A DNA stretch of 64,000 bases from Algoriphagus formosus (GCF_002807035.1 NZ_NIUC01000003.1:422762-486761); one strand, 5' to 3'; counted from the first letter of the stretch, positions 10,855 to 19,792 are shown. Program-made: numbers and translations. Notes: generated from the letters alone by a model not told the origin.

Positions 10855-11637
10855 ATGGCTACCTACACAACGGAAATCGCCTCAGATAAGTTGGTGAGCG
10901 ACAATCCTATTCATCAACGACTACTCAAAGCATACATTGCAGCCAAGCCCTGGATTAAGGGAGATTTGCTCGAAATCGGCTGCGGAGAAGGACGAGGAGT
11001 GGAGACTTTATTGCCTCTGGCAAACTCTTATGTTGGGATTGATAAAATCGGAGAAGTGATCTCAGACTTGCGTCAGCGCTTTCCGGGAGTGGATTTTCGA
11101 CAGGCTGTGATACCGCCTTTTGAAGGCTTTGGGGATGAAAGCTTCGATACGATTGTGAGCTTTCAGGTGATTGAGCATATTCAGGATGACCGACTTTTTC
11201 TTCAGGAAATCTATCGGATGCTAAAGCCCGGTGGCAAGGCAGTTATTTCTACTCCGAATAATAAACATACCCTTTCCCGAAACCCCTGGCATGTCCGGGA
11301 ATATGTCCCTCAGGAGCTCATAGATTTGGCAGGGAGTATTTTTGACCGGGTGGAAGCCAAAGGAATCGGTGGCAATGAAAAAGTATGGAATTATCATGAG
11401 GCCAATCGGAAGTCGGTTCAGAAAATCATGCGATTCGATGTCCTGGACTTACAGCATAGACTTCCTGCCTGGATTCTCCGTATGCCTTATGAAATCCTCA
11501 ATCGGATGAACCGAAATAAACTTCATCAGCAACAAGGGGATTCAGTCGTGCAAATCACCCATGAAGACTATCCATTGGTCGAAAATGCTTCTGAGGGATT
11601 GGATTTGTTTTATGTGCTTTGGAAGAAGGAAAAGTAA
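10855..11637 (+). CDS. class I SAM-dependent methyltransferase
   Basis: A 260-residue methyltransferase of unknown substrate. The AdoMet-binding motif I is LLEIGCGEGRGVE near residue 38, followed by YVGIDKIGEVI (motif II), the DTIVSFQVIEHIQDD acidic motif and MLKPGGKAVISTPN (motif III). This layout is seen in UbiG/UbiE-like and polysaccharide-modifying enzymes. The frame is open 21 codons further upstream, but the ATG at 10855 follows a candidate promoter and fits family starts. A strong hairpin follows the stop. Confidence 0.85.
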   Translation: MATYTTEIASDKLVSDNPIHQRLLKAYIAAKPWIKGDLLEIGCGEGRGVETLLPLANSYVGIDKIGEVISDLRQRFPGVDFRQAVIPPFEGFGDESFDTIVSFQVIEHIQDDRLFLQEIYRMLKPGGKAVISTPNNKHTLSRNPWHVREYVPQELIDLAGSIFDRVEAKGIGGNEKVWNYHEANRKSVQKIMRFDVLDLQHRLPAWILRMPYEILNRMNRNKLHQQQGDSVVQITHEDYPLVENASEGLDLFYVLWKKEK

Positions 11638-11642
11638 AATAC

Positions 11643-11678
11643 AAAAGAGGCTGGATTTATAACCCAGCCTCTTTTTTT
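11643..11678. terminator. bidirectional Rho-independent terminator
   Basis: AAAAGAGGCTGG (11643-11654) pairs with CCAGCCTCTTTT (11664-11675). A T run follows on the right and an A run precedes on the left, so it should work in both directions between the convergent methyltransferase and DUF2723 genes. It overlaps the last bases of the DUF2723 gene. Confidence 0.85.
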
Positions 11679-14658
11679 ATCTCGTCGGACGTAAGCCTCC
11701 TGATTCTTGGGGGCCTAATAAGGAGTCCATTCTGAGTTGTAATTCTTCTGCTTTTTCGGTGTATCCCCGCTCTTCCAAAAGTGGGATGAAGTAGCGAATC
11801 ATTTCGATCGAGATCATCATATCTCGGTCATAATCGCGGTTTTCTTCCAGATAAAACTCGATCATATCCAATGAGCGCTTGGAAACTTTATCCACGATAT
11901 CCAATGCCTTGTCGTCTTCACCTACTTCAAAGAAAAGCGGTACAGACTGCCCACTGGAAAGGTCGTATGGGATAGCCTCATCCGGCATGACTTCGAGCCC
12001 TTTGTTTAGCACCTCAGCTGCCCGGTCAATTTGGTCACGGTCGAGTAGTGCCATAGCAATGCTGTTGACCGCACTTCGATGGTTGGAGGCGAATCTACGA
12101 TACTCTTCATCTAAGTAAGCGTCTGGATTGTCCATGCCACGGAAGGCAAATTTCTCCATGAAATTTTCATAGGCCAAGTCTGCATTCACCAGTTCTTCCC
12201 GTATGAAAGATGGCTTGCGGATGGGTAGCAGTCGGTAAGTCAACCCTTCCATCACCACGTGATCGGATACGTTGATTCCAATAGTGGCTAGGGAAGTATT
12301 GTTGAAGTAGATCGGACGCTCCCAATTATTGGTGGCGATTAAGTCGATCAACATCATGGTTCCTTTTGTCACATACTGACCTTTGATTTGCAAGTTGATT
12401 TGCGGGGTAAATAGCGGTTCGAATTCCTCAGGAATGATTCCTTTTTGGAACACAGCCGCACTATCCACTTCCAAAATCAGATTTCTGGACGGCACCATAT
12501 TGATCTCGCTTTTTCCTCCCGTCTGCATTTTGAGCAGATTGGAACCGGAGTTGAGGAGTTTAATATATTCTCGGGCTGAAATCGCATCGAGGCCTTCTCT
12601 TTCCATGACATACAAGACATCATTGGTTCCTTTTTGGTAACGCTCAGGGGAAAGTGAGAAGGGAAGTGGCTCAGATTCATTGGCTGGTCGAGTCATCTGA
12701 TCGACGTACCAGTCCGTATCAAAATAGCTGAGTACAATCACCCGTACATCCGTACGGAAACCTTCTACTTCCTGCACATACCAAAGCGGGAAAGTGTCAT
12801 TATCGCCACCCGTGAAAAGGATAGCATTCGGAGCACAGGATGCAAGAAAGTTTCTCGCTGCATCGACTGAGAAATAGCGGTCTTTTCGATTGTGATCATT
12901 CCAGTTTTCAGCTGCCATCAGACCCGCTACCGGCAAAGTAAGGAGAGTAGCAATGATTCCAGCTGTTGCCAAGTTTTTGGTGACTTTTCCCAAACCATGT
13001 GCAATAGCTAAGACACCCATGCCAGCCCAAATAGCGAAAGCATAGAAACTACCCACGTAAATGTAGTCTCGCTCCCGAGGTTCGACCGGAGGTGAATTCA
13101 GGTAAAGTACCAAGACCACTCCCATCATTAGGAAGAGCATTAGATTCACATAAAAGGATTTGGGATCGACTTTGGCTTGGAAAAACAAGCCGATGATTCC
13201 CAAAAGTAGGGGAAGCATCAGGTAATTGTTGTGCCCTTTATTTTCTTTGATATAGTCCGGAAATTTATCCGAAAAAGCATCGGTTATCCCTATCCAAGGA
13301 GCATCGGTAAAGTCACTTTCTCGTCCAGAAAAATTCCACATAAAGTAGCGCCAATACATATGTCCCAGCTGATGGCTGAACATAAAGCGCAGGTTGTCAC
13401 CAAAGGTTGGATCCTGTCCTTCCCGAAGTCCTAATTTTTGTCGGTAAATCCGCTTATGATTTTCCTGAGTAGAATAGACTCGAGGAAGAATGGTCGTTTT
13501 CTCTTTTTCGTAAGTATTTACGAGTTGATAGTCAGCAATCTCGTATTTGTCTTTTCCCTTTCGGTAAATGGGATCACCTTCTACCTGATCTGTGAGCTTG
13601 GCGGTGAAATACTGCCCATGGAGTAGGGGGCGGTAGCCATATTGCTCACGCTTCAGGTAAGAGACATAGCTAATAATGTCCTTAGGTGCATTTTCGTTGA
13701 TAACAGGATCTTGATTTGCCCGAACAACGATCAGTGTATAAGAACTGTAACCGATCAGGATGAAGATCAAGGAAAGCAGGATGGTATTCAGTCCCGCCAT
13801 CTCTTTCTTATAAGAATAGCGATACCCAAAATACAGGGCAGTGAAGAATGCAGCGATAAAGAAAATAATTCCAGATCCGAAGGGAAGACCAAGGCTATTG
13901 ACAAAAAATATCTCCGTCGAGCCGGCTAGACTTGGAAGACCAGGGATAATGATATTATTGATAATGACCAAAGCCACTCCTCCAAGCACAAATGCTATTG
14001 CAGCACCTTTGAGATTTGGATTAGGATATTTTTTGAAATAATAAATCAGTGCCAATGCGGGCAAAGCTACCAAGTTGAGCAAGTGAACACCGATGGAAAG
14101 ACCTACCAAATAGGCGATGAAGATCATCCACTTATTTTCCTCTCTAGGGTCCTTGATGACATCCCACTTGAGGAAAGCCCAAATGACAATGGCCGTAAAG
14201 AAAGATGACATGGCGTAAACTTCCGCCTCAACAGCTGAAAACCAAAAGCTATCTGAGAAGGTGTAAATCAGGGAACCAACGATCCCCGCTCCCAAAAGGC
14301 TGATGGTCTGTCCTTTGCTTTCTTCACCCGGAACGACCCCAAAGAGCTTTCTTCCAAAAAGAGTGATGGACCAAAACAAAAATAAAATGGTCAATCCGGA
14401 GAAAACTGCAGATCCCACATTCATCCAATAAGCGATCTCCAGTTCATTGCCAAAGGCCATAAAGCTAAACATCCGATACACCAACAAAAAGAAAGGCGCA
14501 CCGGGAGGGTGGGGTACTTGGAGCTTATAGGAAACGGCGATGAATTCTCCCGGATCCCAAAAACTGGCCGTTTGTTCTACTGAAAGAATATAGACTAATG
14601 TCGCTATCACAAACACCACCCAGCCGGTGATGTTGTTGAGTTGCTTAAAATTGAGCAT
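11677..14658 (-). CDS. DUF2723 multi-pass membrane protein
   Basis: A 993-residue integral membrane protein of the DUF2723 family, widespread in Bacteroidota and related to GT-C type glycosyltransferases. The exact reaction is unknown. The N-terminal ~600 residues hold roughly a dozen membrane segments. The early loop SFWDPGEFIAVSYKLQVPHPPGAP carries acidic residues like those of GT-C catalytic loops. After the last membrane helices there is a soluble part (AILFTGGDNDTFPLWYVQEVEG and TNNWERPIYFNN), ending in TPR-like helices near VLNKGLEVMPDEAIPYD. ATG 14658 is chosen over TTG 14661. The gene stands alone between a terminator and a divergent thioredoxin gene. Confidence 0.85.
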   Translation of the reverse strand: MLNFKQLNNITGWVVFVIATLVYILSVEQTASFWDPGEFIAVSYKLQVPHPPGAPFFLLVYRMFSFMAFGNELEIAYWMNVGSAVFSGLTILFLFWSITLFGRKLFGVVPGEESKGQTISLLGAGIVGSLIYTFSDSFWFSAVEAEVYAMSSFFTAIVIWAFLKWDVIKDPREENKWMIFIAYLVGLSIGVHLLNLVALPALALIYYFKKYPNPNLKGAAIAFVLGGVALVIINNIIIPGLPSLAGSTEIFFVNSLGLPFGSGIIFFIAAFFTALYFGYRYSYKKEMAGLNTILLSLIFILIGYSSYTLIVVRANQDPVINENAPKDIISYVSYLKREQYGYRPLLHGQYFTAKLTDQVEGDPIYRKGKDKYEIADYQLVNTYEKEKTTILPRVYSTQENHKRIYRQKLGLREGQDPTFGDNLRFMFSHQLGHMYWRYFMWNFSGRESDFTDAPWIGITDAFSDKFPDYIKENKGHNNYLMLPLLLGIIGLFFQAKVDPKSFYVNLMLFLMMGVVLVLYLNSPPVEPRERDYIYVGSFYAFAIWAGMGVLAIAHGLGKVTKNLATAGIIATLLTLPVAGLMAAENWNDHNRKDRYFSVDAARNFLASCAPNAILFTGGDNDTFPLWYVQEVEGFRTDVRVIVLSYFDTDWYVDQMTRPANESEPLPFSLSPERYQKGTNDVLYVMEREGLDAISAREYIKLLNSGSNLLKMQTGGKSEINMVPSRNLILEVDSAAVFQKGIIPEEFEPLFTPQINLQIKGQYVTKGTMMLIDLIATNNWERPIYFNNTSLATIGINVSDHVVMEGLTYRLLPIRKPSFIREELVNADLAYENFMEKFAFRGMDNPDAYLDEEYRRFASNHRSAVNSIAMALLDRDQIDRAAEVLNKGLEVMPDEAIPYDLSSGQSVPLFFEVGEDDKALDIVDKVSKRSLDMIEFYLEENRDYDRDMMISIEMIRYFIPLLEERGYTEKAEELQLRMDSLLGPQESGGLRPTR

Positions 14659-14751
14659 CAATACGGTAATTTTAGACGGACGAAAATAGGAAATTTATTC
14701 CCAAGAGAATTTTTTTTAGCACTTTTTAAAAAAATGAAGGGGAACTGCTCC

Positions 14752-14796
14752 TGTGATAAATATTACTGATTTGCTTTTGACCTGCCTTTACTTTTG
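14752..14796 (+). promoter_or_regulatory. CRP/FNR-like operator and promoter of the thioredoxin gene
   Basis: TGTGA-N6-TTACT (14752-14767) is an imperfect match to the CRP/FNR palindrome TGTGA-N6-TCACA. A TACTTTTG -7 element lies at 14789-14796. The centre of the palindrome is 36.5 bases before the G of the -7 element, about -43.5 from the expected transcript start, which is the class II activator position. The same spacing recurs before the next gene. Confidence 0.55.
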
Positions 14797-14823
14797 TAGA
14801 GTAATTTAAAAACAAGCAGTCTT

Positions 14824-15144
14824 ATGAGCGCACAACCAAAAACCTTTCAAGAACTGATAAACGGGGACACTCCTGTATTAGTAGACTTCTTTGCCACTTG
14901 GTGCGGTCCCTGCAAAATGATGCAGCCGATTCTCGAAGATACATCCCGTCAATTGGGTGACAGGATCAAAATTGTCAAAGTAGATGTGGATAGAAATCCT
15001 TTAGCTGCTTCCACTTTCCAAGTACGAGGAGTACCAACTTTGATCTTATTCCAAAAGGGAAAAGTCCTTTGGAGAGAGTCAGGTGTGGTGCCTGCTCATC
15101 AATTGGTTAAAGTCATCGAATCCCAATTGATGGTAAATGCTTGA
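14824..15144 (+). CDS. trxA: thioredoxin
   Basis: A 106-residue cytoplasmic dithiol oxidoreductase of standard length. The active site is WCGPC with Cys27 and Cys30, and the cis-proline loop is RGVPTLILF. No signal peptide or extra domain is present. Its place directly before a persulfide dioxygenase and behind a CRP/FNR-like site suggests a role in reduced-sulfur handling or redox stress rather than being the only housekeeping thioredoxin; that is inference. Confidence 0.9.
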   Translation: MSAQPKTFQELINGDTPVLVDFFATWCGPCKMMQPILEDTSRQLGDRIKIVKVDVDRNPLAASTFQVRGVPTLILFQKGKVLWRESGVVPAHQLVKVIESQLMVNA

Positions 15145-15150
15145 TTCTGA

Positions 15151-15195
15151 TGTGACAAAAGTCATTTAATAGGCTTTAATCACTTCTTAAATTTG
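15151..15195 (+). promoter_or_regulatory. CRP/FNR-like operator and promoter of the persulfide dioxygenase gene
   Basis: TGTGACAAAAGTCATT (15151-15166) matches TGTGA-N6-TCACA at eight of ten conserved positions. A perfect TAnnTTTG element, TAAATTTG, sits at 15188-15195. Palindrome centre to the final G is 36.5 bases, identical to the thioredoxin promoter. No -33 TTTG is present, in keeping with an activator-dependent promoter. A ~30-base leader precedes the ATG at 15231. Confidence 0.6.
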
Positions 15196-15230
15196 ATTAT
15201 TATTTGATAGAAACTTAATAAACAGAACCT

Positions 15231-16652
15231 ATGAAGATCGAACAAATCTATACCGGATGCTTGGCTCAAGGAGCCTACTACATCGAGTCAGACGGCGAAG
15301 CAGCCGTAATTGACCCCCTAAGAGAGGTACAACCTTACATTGAAAAAGCTGAGCGCCGAGGCGCAAAAATCAAGTATGTATTGGAGACTCACTTCCATGC
15401 AGACTTTGTTTCTGGTCACCAAGACTTGGCCGAAAAGACAGGTGCCAAGATCGTTTATGGTCCTACAGGAATGAAAATGGGTTTTGACGCCATTGTAGCT
15501 GAGGACAATCAGGTTTTCGAACTAGGTAAGGCTAAAATCAAAGTCATTCACACTCCAGGACATACAATGGAGTCCGTTTGCTACCTTCTTATCAATGAAG
15601 ATGGCAAAGAAGAAGCTTTGTTTACGGGTGATACCTTATTTATCGGAGATGTTGGCCGTCCGGATTTAGCTCAGAAAGTCGTAAAAGACCTGACGCAAGA
15701 GAAACTGGCAGCTCATCTTTATGACTCCTTGAGAAATAAAATTATGCCTCTTTCAGATGACTTGATCGTCTATCCGGCACATGGTGCAGGATCTGCCTGT
15801 GGTAAAAATATGAGTAAGGAGACTTCTGATACTTTGGGCAATCAAAAGAAGACCAATTATGCGCTTCAGGAGATGACCAAAGAAGAGTTTATCAAAGAAG
15901 TATTGACTGGATTGACTCCTCCTCCGGCTTATTTCCCTCAAAACGTTCTGATGAATATTCAAGGCTATGACAGTATTGATGAGGTATTGGAGCGAGGTAT
16001 CAGACCATTGAGTCCAAATGAATTTGAAGCTGCTGCAAATGAGACGGGAGCGATGATTTTGGATACTCGAGATGCTCAGGTTTTTGCTAAAGGATTTATC
16101 CCTAATTCCATTAATATCGGAATCGACGGAAGTTTTGCTGTATGGGTTGGAGCGATGATTCCTGACCTGAAGCAAGAGATTCTTGTAGTCGCAGAAGAAG
16201 GCCGTGAAGAGGAAGTAATTACCAGATTGGCACGAGTAGGATATGACTTTGCCATTGGATACCTCCAGGGAGGATTCAAAGCATGGAAAGAAAGTGGTCA
16301 GGAAGTAGATTCCATCACGTCTATCTCTGTAGACGAATTGGCGAAAATCAAGGAAGGAGATCCTGGTATCCACATTCTAGATGTGAGAAAGAACTCTGAA
16401 TTCATGTCAGAGCATGTAATTGATGCTGAAAATGCTCCTTTGGACTACATCAATGATTCCATGCTCAAAGTGAAGAAGGATGAAACCTACTATGTACACT
16501 GTGCAGGAGGCTACCGCTCCATGATCTTCAATTCAATTTTGAAGGCGAGAGGTTATGATAATTTGATTGATGTGGCAGGCGGTTTTACTGCAATCAAAGA
16601 GTCAGGAAAATTGAAAGTTTCTGACTATGTCTGCCCAACTACTTTACTCTAA
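15231..16652 (+). CDS. persulfide dioxygenase-rhodanese fusion (MBL fold)
   Basis: A metallo-beta-lactamase-fold hydrolase of the ETHE1/persulfide dioxygenase type fused to two rhodanese domains, 473 residues. The iron site is THFHADFVSGH (His54, His56, Asp58, His63), followed by HTPGHTMESVCY and FTGDTLFIGDVGRPDL. The first rhodanese domain (about 255-350) lacks a catalytic Cys. The second (about 365-465) has YYVHCAGGYRS with Cys424. The expected role is oxidising glutathione- or protein-bound persulfide to sulfite and transferring sulfur. It is followed by a terminator and then a porin and YeeE genes, consistent with a sulfide-detoxification block. Confidence 0.88.
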   Translation: MKIEQIYTGCLAQGAYYIESDGEAAVIDPLREVQPYIEKAERRGAKIKYVLETHFHADFVSGHQDLAEKTGAKIVYGPTGMKMGFDAIVAEDNQVFELGKAKIKVIHTPGHTMESVCYLLINEDGKEEALFTGDTLFIGDVGRPDLAQKVVKDLTQEKLAAHLYDSLRNKIMPLSDDLIVYPAHGAGSACGKNMSKETSDTLGNQKKTNYALQEMTKEEFIKEVLTGLTPPPAYFPQNVLMNIQGYDSIDEVLERGIRPLSPNEFEAAANETGAMILDTRDAQVFAKGFIPNSINIGIDGSFAVWVGAMIPDLKQEILVVAEEGREEEVITRLARVGYDFAIGYLQGGFKAWKESGQEVDSITSISVDELAKIKEGDPGIHILDVRKNSEFMSEHVIDAENAPLDYINDSMLKVKKDETYYVHCAGGYRSMIFNSILKARGYDNLIDVAGGFTAIKESGKLKVSDYVCPTTLL

Positions 16653-16681
16653 AGATAAGTGTAGAAAAGTTGCTTAATCCC

Positions 16682-16712
16682 AAAATGGCAGGCCGAAAGG
16701 CTTGCCATTTTT
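16682..16712 (+). terminator. Rho-independent terminator after the dioxygenase gene
   Basis: AAAATGGCAGGCC pairs with GGCTTGCCATTTTT around a GAAA loop and ends in a T run. It separates the dioxygenase transcript from the porin gene. Confidence 0.8.
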
Positions 16713-16729
16713 GATATCACCCGATCTGA

Positions 16730-16745
16730 TGTGATCAAAGTCACA
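16730..16745 (+). promoter_or_regulatory. perfect CRP/FNR-like palindrome before the porin gene
   Basis: TGTGATCAAAGTCACA is an exact TGTGA-N6-TCACA site. It ends only five bases before the annotated ATG at 16751, too close for class II activation of a normal leadered transcript. It may act as a repressor site, act on an upstream start, or indicate that translation begins elsewhere. Confidence 0.6.
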
Positions 16746-16750
16746 ATTTT

Positions 16751-18166
16751 ATGTCAAGAATGAAACGCAATTTTGCAGTGCTTTTGCTGAGCCTAGTTGG
16801 TATAGGATATGGAGTTACTGATGTGGCAGCTCAGCATGGTCATGCAGAGGAGGTAGAATCTCCTTCAGATCAGAAATTATTCGGAAAAGTCCTTCGTGAG
16901 GGTTCATTCGAGTTCCACCTTCGTTCTTTCTTTATGAGTACCGTCAATCAAGGGGACTTGATGGATTACAGCACCTGGGGAACGGGTGCAGGACTAGGTT
17001 ACTTTAGTCCAAGATGGAAAGGTTTTGGATTGGGCTTCAGTGGATTCTTTGTTTTCAGACATTATGAAAATAATATTCAAAAGCTAGATCCGATTACCGG
17101 AGTAGGAAATCGCTATGAAATCCTGCTTTATGATGTTCATCATCCTGAAAACCATAAGGACATGGATCGATTGGAGGAATTATTTCTCTCTTATCAGAAA
17201 GAAGATCTCTCAGTCTGGGTAGGGAGACATCACTTTGAGAGTCCCCTTCTGAATGCCTCAGACAATAGATTGCGTCCAAATTTATTTAGTGGACTGTCTG
17301 TTGATTATACTCCAGGTAAATTCCATTTCAATGGAGCTTGGTTTTCCCATGTGATATCCCGAGGTTCCTTAGAGTGGTTGCCGGTGGAGGAGTCCTTTGG
17401 ATTCTACAGTACAGGAAGAAATCCTCTTGGTTCGGATGATTCGTACAAGCATCATATCGAGTCTAAGGGAATAGGGGTGTTTGGAGTGGAGTATTTAAAT
17501 AATTCATTACATATCCAATCTTGGAATTACCTTGCTGAAGGTGTCTTTGGAATTTCCTTTTTGCAAGCCACTGGTTCTGCAAAAAGCTCTGGAGCTACTG
17601 ATTGGGTTTGGGGTGTTCAAGGTTTTGCTCAAACAGCTCTTGGAAATGGTGGAAATCCAGAACCAGAAAAAGCTTACATTCTCCCAAATGAAAAGTCATT
17701 TGGAATGGGTTTAAGGGCAGGGTTGAAATGGCCACATGCACTTCTTACTTTTAATTACATGGGAATATCCGACCACGGACGGTTTCTATTTCCAAGGGAA
17801 TGGGGAAGAGAGCAGTTCTTTGTAAGCCTTCAGCGAGAGCGATTTGAAGGCCTGGGTGGAGGAAACTCCTTTATGGTACAGTATGATCATACCTTTATCC
17901 ATGACAAATTAAAGGTAAGCGTAGGGGCTTCCCATACGGATACTGCTGATTTTGAAGATGTAAGGTTGAATAAATATGGAATTCCAAACTATTATCACTT
18001 CAGCGGATTGATCGATTATCGGTTTGATGGATTCTTCAAGGGATTGGACTTACAATTATTGGTGGTGGGGAAAAGGCAATATGCCAATCAAATCACGCCT
18101 ATTGAATACGTAATCAATCGGGTGAACATGGTAAATACCTCATTGATTTTAGATTACAGATTTTAA
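16751..18166 (+). CDS. OprD-like outer membrane porin
   Basis: A 471-residue outer membrane beta-barrel related to the OprD porin family. It starts with a Sec signal peptide (MKRNFAVLLLSLVGIGYGV, cleavage likely after VAA), has alternating hydrophobic/aromatic strands throughout and ends in phenylalanine (LILDYRF), the outer-membrane sorting signal. ATG 16751 is used; ATG 16760 is equally plausible and gives a tidier signal peptide. The substrate is unknown. Its position between a persulfide dioxygenase and two YeeE/YedE genes suggests it admits a small sulfur compound such as thiosulfate. Confidence 0.75.
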   Translation: MSRMKRNFAVLLLSLVGIGYGVTDVAAQHGHAEEVESPSDQKLFGKVLREGSFEFHLRSFFMSTVNQGDLMDYSTWGTGAGLGYFSPRWKGFGLGFSGFFVFRHYENNIQKLDPITGVGNRYEILLYDVHHPENHKDMDRLEELFLSYQKEDLSVWVGRHHFESPLLNASDNRLRPNLFSGLSVDYTPGKFHFNGAWFSHVISRGSLEWLPVEESFGFYSTGRNPLGSDDSYKHHIESKGIGVFGVEYLNNSLHIQSWNYLAEGVFGISFLQATGSAKSSGATDWVWGVQGFAQTALGNGGNPEPEKAYILPNEKSFGMGLRAGLKWPHALLTFNYMGISDHGRFLFPREWGREQFFVSLQRERFEGLGGGNSFMVQYDHTFIHDKLKVSVGASHTDTADFEDVRLNKYGIPNYYHFSGLIDYRFDGFFKGLDLQLLVVGKRQYANQITPIEYVINRVNMVNTSLILDYRF

Positions 18167-18189
18167 AAAAGAAAAACGAATAAATAAAA

Positions 18190-18771
18190 ATGAATCAACT
18201 TATGGAATGGATTACTCAACCTTGGCCCTGGTATGTGGCTGGTCCTTTGATCGGACTGACAGTGCCGGCGCTATTGATCTTAGGAAATAAAACCTTTGGT
18301 ATTTCCTCTTCACTTAGACACGTCTGCGCGGCCTGTGTGCCAGCAGGGATACCCTTCTTTTCCTACAACTGGAAGAAGGAAATGTGGAATCTTCTCTTTG
18401 TACTCGGTGTGTTGATAGGAGGCTTTGTAGCAACCAACTTCCTGGCCAACCCTGATTCAATTATTGTCTCAGAAGCAACTCAGGCAGATTTGAAAGCATT
18501 AGGTGTTACTGATTTTGGCAACTTATTGCCGGCTGACATTTTCTCTTGGGAGAATCTATTTACTGCCAAAGGGCTTCTGTTCTTCGTGATTGGAGGATTT
18601 TTGGTAGGTTTTGGAACTCGCTATGCGGGTGGATGTACTTCAGGCCATGCAATCATGGGAATCAGCTCCCTGCAATGGCAGTCAGTGCTAGCCACAGTTT
18701 TCTTTATGATCGGTGGTTTCCTGATGACGCACGTTTTGCTTGAGCCTTTAATGAAATTGGTAGGATTTTAA
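18190..18771 (+). CDS. YeeE/YedE family sulfur transporter, first half
   Basis: A 193-residue membrane protein of the YeeE/YedE (TsuA-like) family, which takes up thiosulfate or related sulfur species. It has about four to five membrane helices. The conserved Cys motifs are [15 protein letters not shown] near residue 40 and [13 protein letters not shown] near 150. It is half the size of fused YeeE proteins, and the partner half follows seven bases later. It begins 23 bases after the porin, so the three genes form one operon. Confidence 0.85.
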   Translation: MNQLMEWITQPWPWYVAGPLIGLTVPALLILGNKTFGISSSLRHVCAACVPAGIPFFSYNWKKEMWNLLFVLGVLIGGFVATNFLANPDSIIVSEATQADLKALGVTDFGNLLPADIFSWENLFTAKGLLFFVIGGFLVGFGTRYAGGCTSGHAIMGISSLQWQSVLATVFFMIGGFLMTHVLLEPLMKLVGF

Positions 18772-18778
18772 TAGATAA

Positions 18779-19273
18779 ATGATGAAAGTAGCAGAAAAGC
18801 CAACAACGATACAGGATCCTCATTGTGAGGCTCCCAACTTGCGAAAGCACGAAGACAAAGGACTAGAATTGCTGAAATACTTGATTTTGGGTGTTCTTTT
18901 CGGAATCGTCTTTGTCAAAGCAGAGATTATTTCCTGGTTTCGAATTCAGGAAATGTTTAGACTTCAATCTTTCCACATGTATGGAGTGATTGGGTCTGCA
19001 GTGATAACGGGGATTATCTCGATTCAAATCATCAAGCGGTTTAATATTAAAACCATCCATGGTGAGACTATCAATATTCCAAATAAGGAATTTAGAAAAG
19101 GGCAGGTGATCGGAGGATTTATCTTCGGATTAGGCTGGGCTTTGACCGGAGCGTGTCCAGGACCATTGTTTGCTCAGATTGGTAGTGGATATACCGTGAT
19201 CTTGGTGACTTTGATTTCTGCCTTGGCGGGAACTTGGGTTTATGGGAAATTCGCTCATAAGCTTCCGAATTAA
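18779..19273 (+). CDS. YeeE/YedE family sulfur transporter, second half
   Basis: A 164-residue partner of the preceding gene (DUF6691-type half-transporter). After a ~30-residue cytoplasmic start it has four membrane helices and the family motif GWALTGACPGPLFAQIGSG near residue 120, whose Cys is expected to relay the sulfur group. The two half-proteins would together form the pore seen in single-chain YeeE. A terminator hairpin follows 18 bases after the stop and closes the sulfur block. Confidence 0.85.
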   Translation: MMKVAEKPTTIQDPHCEAPNLRKHEDKGLELLKYLILGVLFGIVFVKAEIISWFRIQEMFRLQSFHMYGVIGSAVITGIISIQIIKRFNIKTIHGETINIPNKEFRKGQVIGGFIFGLGWALTGACPGPLFAQIGSGYTVILVTLISALAGTWVYGKFAHKLPN

Positions 19274-19290
19274 AAATATTTCAAGATTAG

Positions 19291-19325
19291 AAGGCTGTTG
19301 CTAGCAGGGCAACAGCCTCCTTTTG
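19291..19325 (+). terminator. Rho-independent terminator of the sulfur operon
   Basis: AGGCTGTTGC (19292-19301) pairs with GCAACAGCCT (19309-19318), followed by CCTTTTG. It lies just after the second YeeE gene. Confidence 0.75.
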
Positions 19326-19411
19326 TCCAAGTAATCAAGGGGATAGGGTTTTTCTCAAAAAGTAAGCTTTGATGACCCTAAAATTTCCTGATTAAAAATG
19401 TGCAAAAGCCT

Positions 19412-19441
19412 TTTGCAAAATTGAGAAAGGTCTTACTTTTG
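19412..19441 (+). promoter_or_regulatory. promoter of tRNA-Ser
   Basis: TTTG at 19412-19415, an 18-base spacer and TACTTTTG at 19434-19441 form a complete Bacteroidota -33/-7 promoter. Transcription would start about 28 bases before the mature tRNA. Confidence 0.7.
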
Positions 19442-19475
19442 CAAACCGAAACAGAGATATTTGTCTCGGTTGAAT

Positions 19476-19560
19476 AGAGGAGTGGCAGAGTGGTCGATTG
19501 CGGCGGTCTTGAAAACCGTTGTACCGCGAGGTACCGGGGGTTCGAATCCCTCCTCCTCTG
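19476..19560 (+). tRNA. tRNA-Ser (anticodon TGA)
   Basis: The acceptor stem AGAGGAG (19476-19482) pairs with CTCCTCT (19553-19559), with discriminator G. The anticodon loop CTTGAAA gives anticodon TGA at 19510-19512. The long variable arm GTACCGCGAGGTAC and the T arm GGGGGTTCGAATCCC are typical of tRNA-Ser. CCA is not encoded. The 3' half is the likely attachment site for the island that follows. Confidence 0.95.
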
Positions 19561-19583
19561 CTTTTAGTTAATCAAATCTTTCG

Positions 19584-19618
19584 AAAAGCCCCAAATTTTA
19601 TCAGTTTGGGGCTTTTTT
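19584..19618 (+). terminator. Rho-independent terminator of tRNA-Ser
   Basis: AAAAGCCCCAAA pairs with TTTGGGGCTTTT around TTTTATCAG and ends in a T run. It lies 24 bases after the tRNA and would travel with the island if integration occurs within the tRNA. Confidence 0.8.
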
Positions 19619-19670
19619 ATTTTTCACTTGCCTCGTTTTTAATCATAATATTCTGATTTCTTACGGAAAT

Positions 19671-19726
19671 ATCGAGACCTATTGCAATTCCAATCGAGAC
19701 CTATTTTTTGGTGACCTTTTTGGTGA
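19671..19726 (+). repeat. two pairs of short direct repeats before the integrase gene
   Basis: ATCGAGACCTATT occurs at 19671-19683 and 19693-19705 (22-base period). TTTTTGGTGA occurs at 19705-19714 and 19717-19726 (12-base period). Closely spaced repeats between the tRNA and int are what integrase arm-type binding sites look like. Function is inferred from position only. Confidence 0.5.
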
Positions 19727-19792
19727 TTATGGAAATTCGCTGGGCTCTGTGGGTTAACCCAAATAGCTTTGTCATCAATCAAACGATGAGCT

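Noticed and set aside
11879..14041. Several 60-100 codon frames opposite the DUF2723 gene
   Set aside because: Shadows of a long, well-formed membrane protein gene.
15753..16373. 206-codon reverse frame in the persulfide dioxygenase gene
   Set aside because: The forward frame has complete catalytic motifs; the reverse one is low-complexity without a domain.
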